DNA of 64,000 nt. Origin: Planomicrobium stackebrandtii. Its GTDB lineage: Bacteria; Bacillota; Bacilli; Bacillales_A; Planococcaceae. A program made the position numbers and the translations under genes. The DNA lies in assembly GCF_030814955.1 (NCBI RefSeq), contig NZ_JAUSWB010000001.1:310001-374000 (forward strand). The letters are read 5' to 3'. The notes beneath the pieces are model-generated. The model had not been told where the DNA came from. It was given only the letters and a program-made list of their open reading frames with translations, and made no database searches. Shown in pieces: positions 63,273 to 64,000 of the stretch (position 1 is the stretch's first letter; every line of letters begins with the position of its first letter).

Positions 63273-64000
63273 CTAGTCCGTCATTTCGATGTCTGCTGAA
63301 TAGATGCCGTGAAGCTTGCCGTCCGCTGTCCGCAATTGCAGGACGCCGTCATCGGTAATTCCTTCTGCAATGCCTTCTAGCGTCTGGTTTGTCATTCTCG
63401 CCCGAACCGGTTGGCCAATGGTGGTTGAATAGCTTTCCCACAAGATTTTCAGCATGCCGAAGCCTTCTTCGATATACATCTGAGTATAAATTTCCATATA
63501 GTACAGCAACGATTGGACGAGTTTTTGGCGGCTTGCCATTTCTCCGCTCTCCATTTTCAATGAAGTTGCAATATCCCGGACTTCCGGGTCAAAATCCTCT
63601 TTTTCCTGATTGATATTCAACCCAATGCCGATGATCAACGCCTGTATGCCGTCAGCGTCTGACTGCAGTTCTGTCAAAATGCCGGTGCATTTTTTGCCAT
63701 TCAGCAAAATGTCATTCGGCCATTTGATTTTCGGCTGCAGCTTAGTCACTTCTTCTATCGCTCTGACGACCGCTACGGCTGTAACCAGTGTAAACTGCGG
63801 TGCTTTTTGAGGCACCACATCCGGCCGCAGGATAATGCTCATCCAGACGCCTTTTCCAGCAGCCGAATCCCATTTCCTGGCCATTCTGCCGCGTCCGGCT
63901 GTCTGGGCCTCTGTCAGCACCACTGTGCCATCTGGAGTGCCTTCCTGTGCCAGCTGATGCGCAATAATTTGAGTTGAGGGGCAGCTTTCAATATAGTCGA
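63273..64000 (-). CDS. birA: Biotin-protein ligase/repressor BirA, N-terminus outside the window
   Basis: The visible 242 residues are the ligase and C-terminal domains: DYIESCPSTQIIAHQLAQEG at the edge, then EAQTAGRGRMARKWDS (the GRGR biotinyl-adenylate loop), KIKWPNDILLNGKKCTGIL (catalytic Lys region), GIGLNIN and a C-terminal SH3-like segment (ARMTNQTLEGIAEGITDDGVLQLRTADGKLHGIYSADIEMTD). The frame continues past 64000, so the N-terminal DNA-binding domain, if present, is not seen. The enzyme biotinylates acetyl-CoA and pyruvate carboxylases. Confidence 0.95.
   Translation of the reverse strand, partial: DYIESCPSTQIIAHQLAQEGTPDGTVVLTEAQTAGRGRMARKWDSAAGKGVWMSIILRPDVVPQKAPQFTLVTAVAVVRAIEEVTKLQPKIKWPNDILLNGKKCTGILTELQSDADGIQALIIGIGLNINQEKEDFDPEVRDIATSLKMESGEMASRQKLVQSLLYYMEIYTQMYIEEGFGMLKILWESYSTTIGQPVRARMTNQTLEGIAEGITDDGVLQLRTADGKLHGIYSADIEMTD

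Noticed and set aside
1..64000. CRISPR arrays, insertion sequences, prophage genes, tRNA genes
   Set aside because: I saw no regularly spaced repeats, transposase or phage structural proteins, and no tRNA cloverleaf sequences in the window.

Overview
The window looks like a chromosomal segment from a low-to-moderate GC Gram-positive bacterium of the Bacillales, most likely Planococcaceae (Planococcus or a close relative). The evidence is the gene order of the right half, which matches the Bacillus subtilis birA-pan-dinG-ypmA-ypmB-aspB-asnS-dnaD-nth-ypoC / ponA-recU / yppE-mrfA-mrfB-gpsB-rnpB-ypsC block. Firmicutes-type control elements (a T-box upstream of argS, a type B RNase P RNA, strong AGGAGG ribosome binding sites, frequent GTG/TTG starts) agree with this. 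The genus is inferred from overall impression, not from a database search.

Region 1 (1-24.3 kb) is an accessory patchwork of small units on both strands. It holds a partial S66 LD-carboxypeptidase, an atypical SDR, a cupin and an AIM24 protein, then a TetR regulator with a multidrug-type MFS pump and a clear operator. An ArsR-VOC pair, three GNAT acetyltransferases, a second MFS protein, a HIT protein and argS under a T-box follow. Next come a NUDIX hydrolase, several small membrane proteins, a membrane-anchored M1-like peptidase and an Rrf2 / thioredoxin-reductase-like / methyltransferase operon. The region ends with a small zinc-finger protein, an alpha/beta hydrolase, an APH-fold kinase, an AlkD-type DNA repair protein and cardiolipin synthase.

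Region 2 (24.3-30.0 kb) is a cyclic-di-GMP cassette. An unusually AT-rich, almost gene-free kilobase leads into a PAS-GGDEF-EAL protein whose GGDEF site is degenerate. A PAS-PAS-PAS-GGDEF cyclase with an intact active site but no RxxD inhibitory site follows, and then a LuxR/NarL-type regulator whose receiver carries Glu where the phospho-acceptor Asp should be. I consider this the best candidate for an undescribed signalling unit.

Region 3 (30.4-41.5 kb) has a three-gene metabolic operon (YtcJ-like amidohydrolase, benzil-reductase-like SDR, small protein), a CNNM/CBS transporter, a DynA double-dynamin coupled to a rhodanese-type sulfurtransferase, an SDR and an M32 carboxypeptidase.

Region 4 (41.5-64 kb) is the conserved genome-maintenance and cell-envelope block. 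It includes two DinG/XPD-family proteins with different metal-site status, YpsC methyltransferase, RNase P RNA, GpsB, MrfB/MrfA, YppE, RecU, PonA, YpoC, Nth, DnaD, AsnS, AspB, YpmB, YpmA, DinG, PanD, PanC and a partial BirA. panB is absent from its usual place between birA and panC. The panC leader carries a terminator-like hairpin and a competing antiterminator, and a GC-rich dispersed repeat family recurs near 13.9, 44.8, 45.1 and 63.2 kb.
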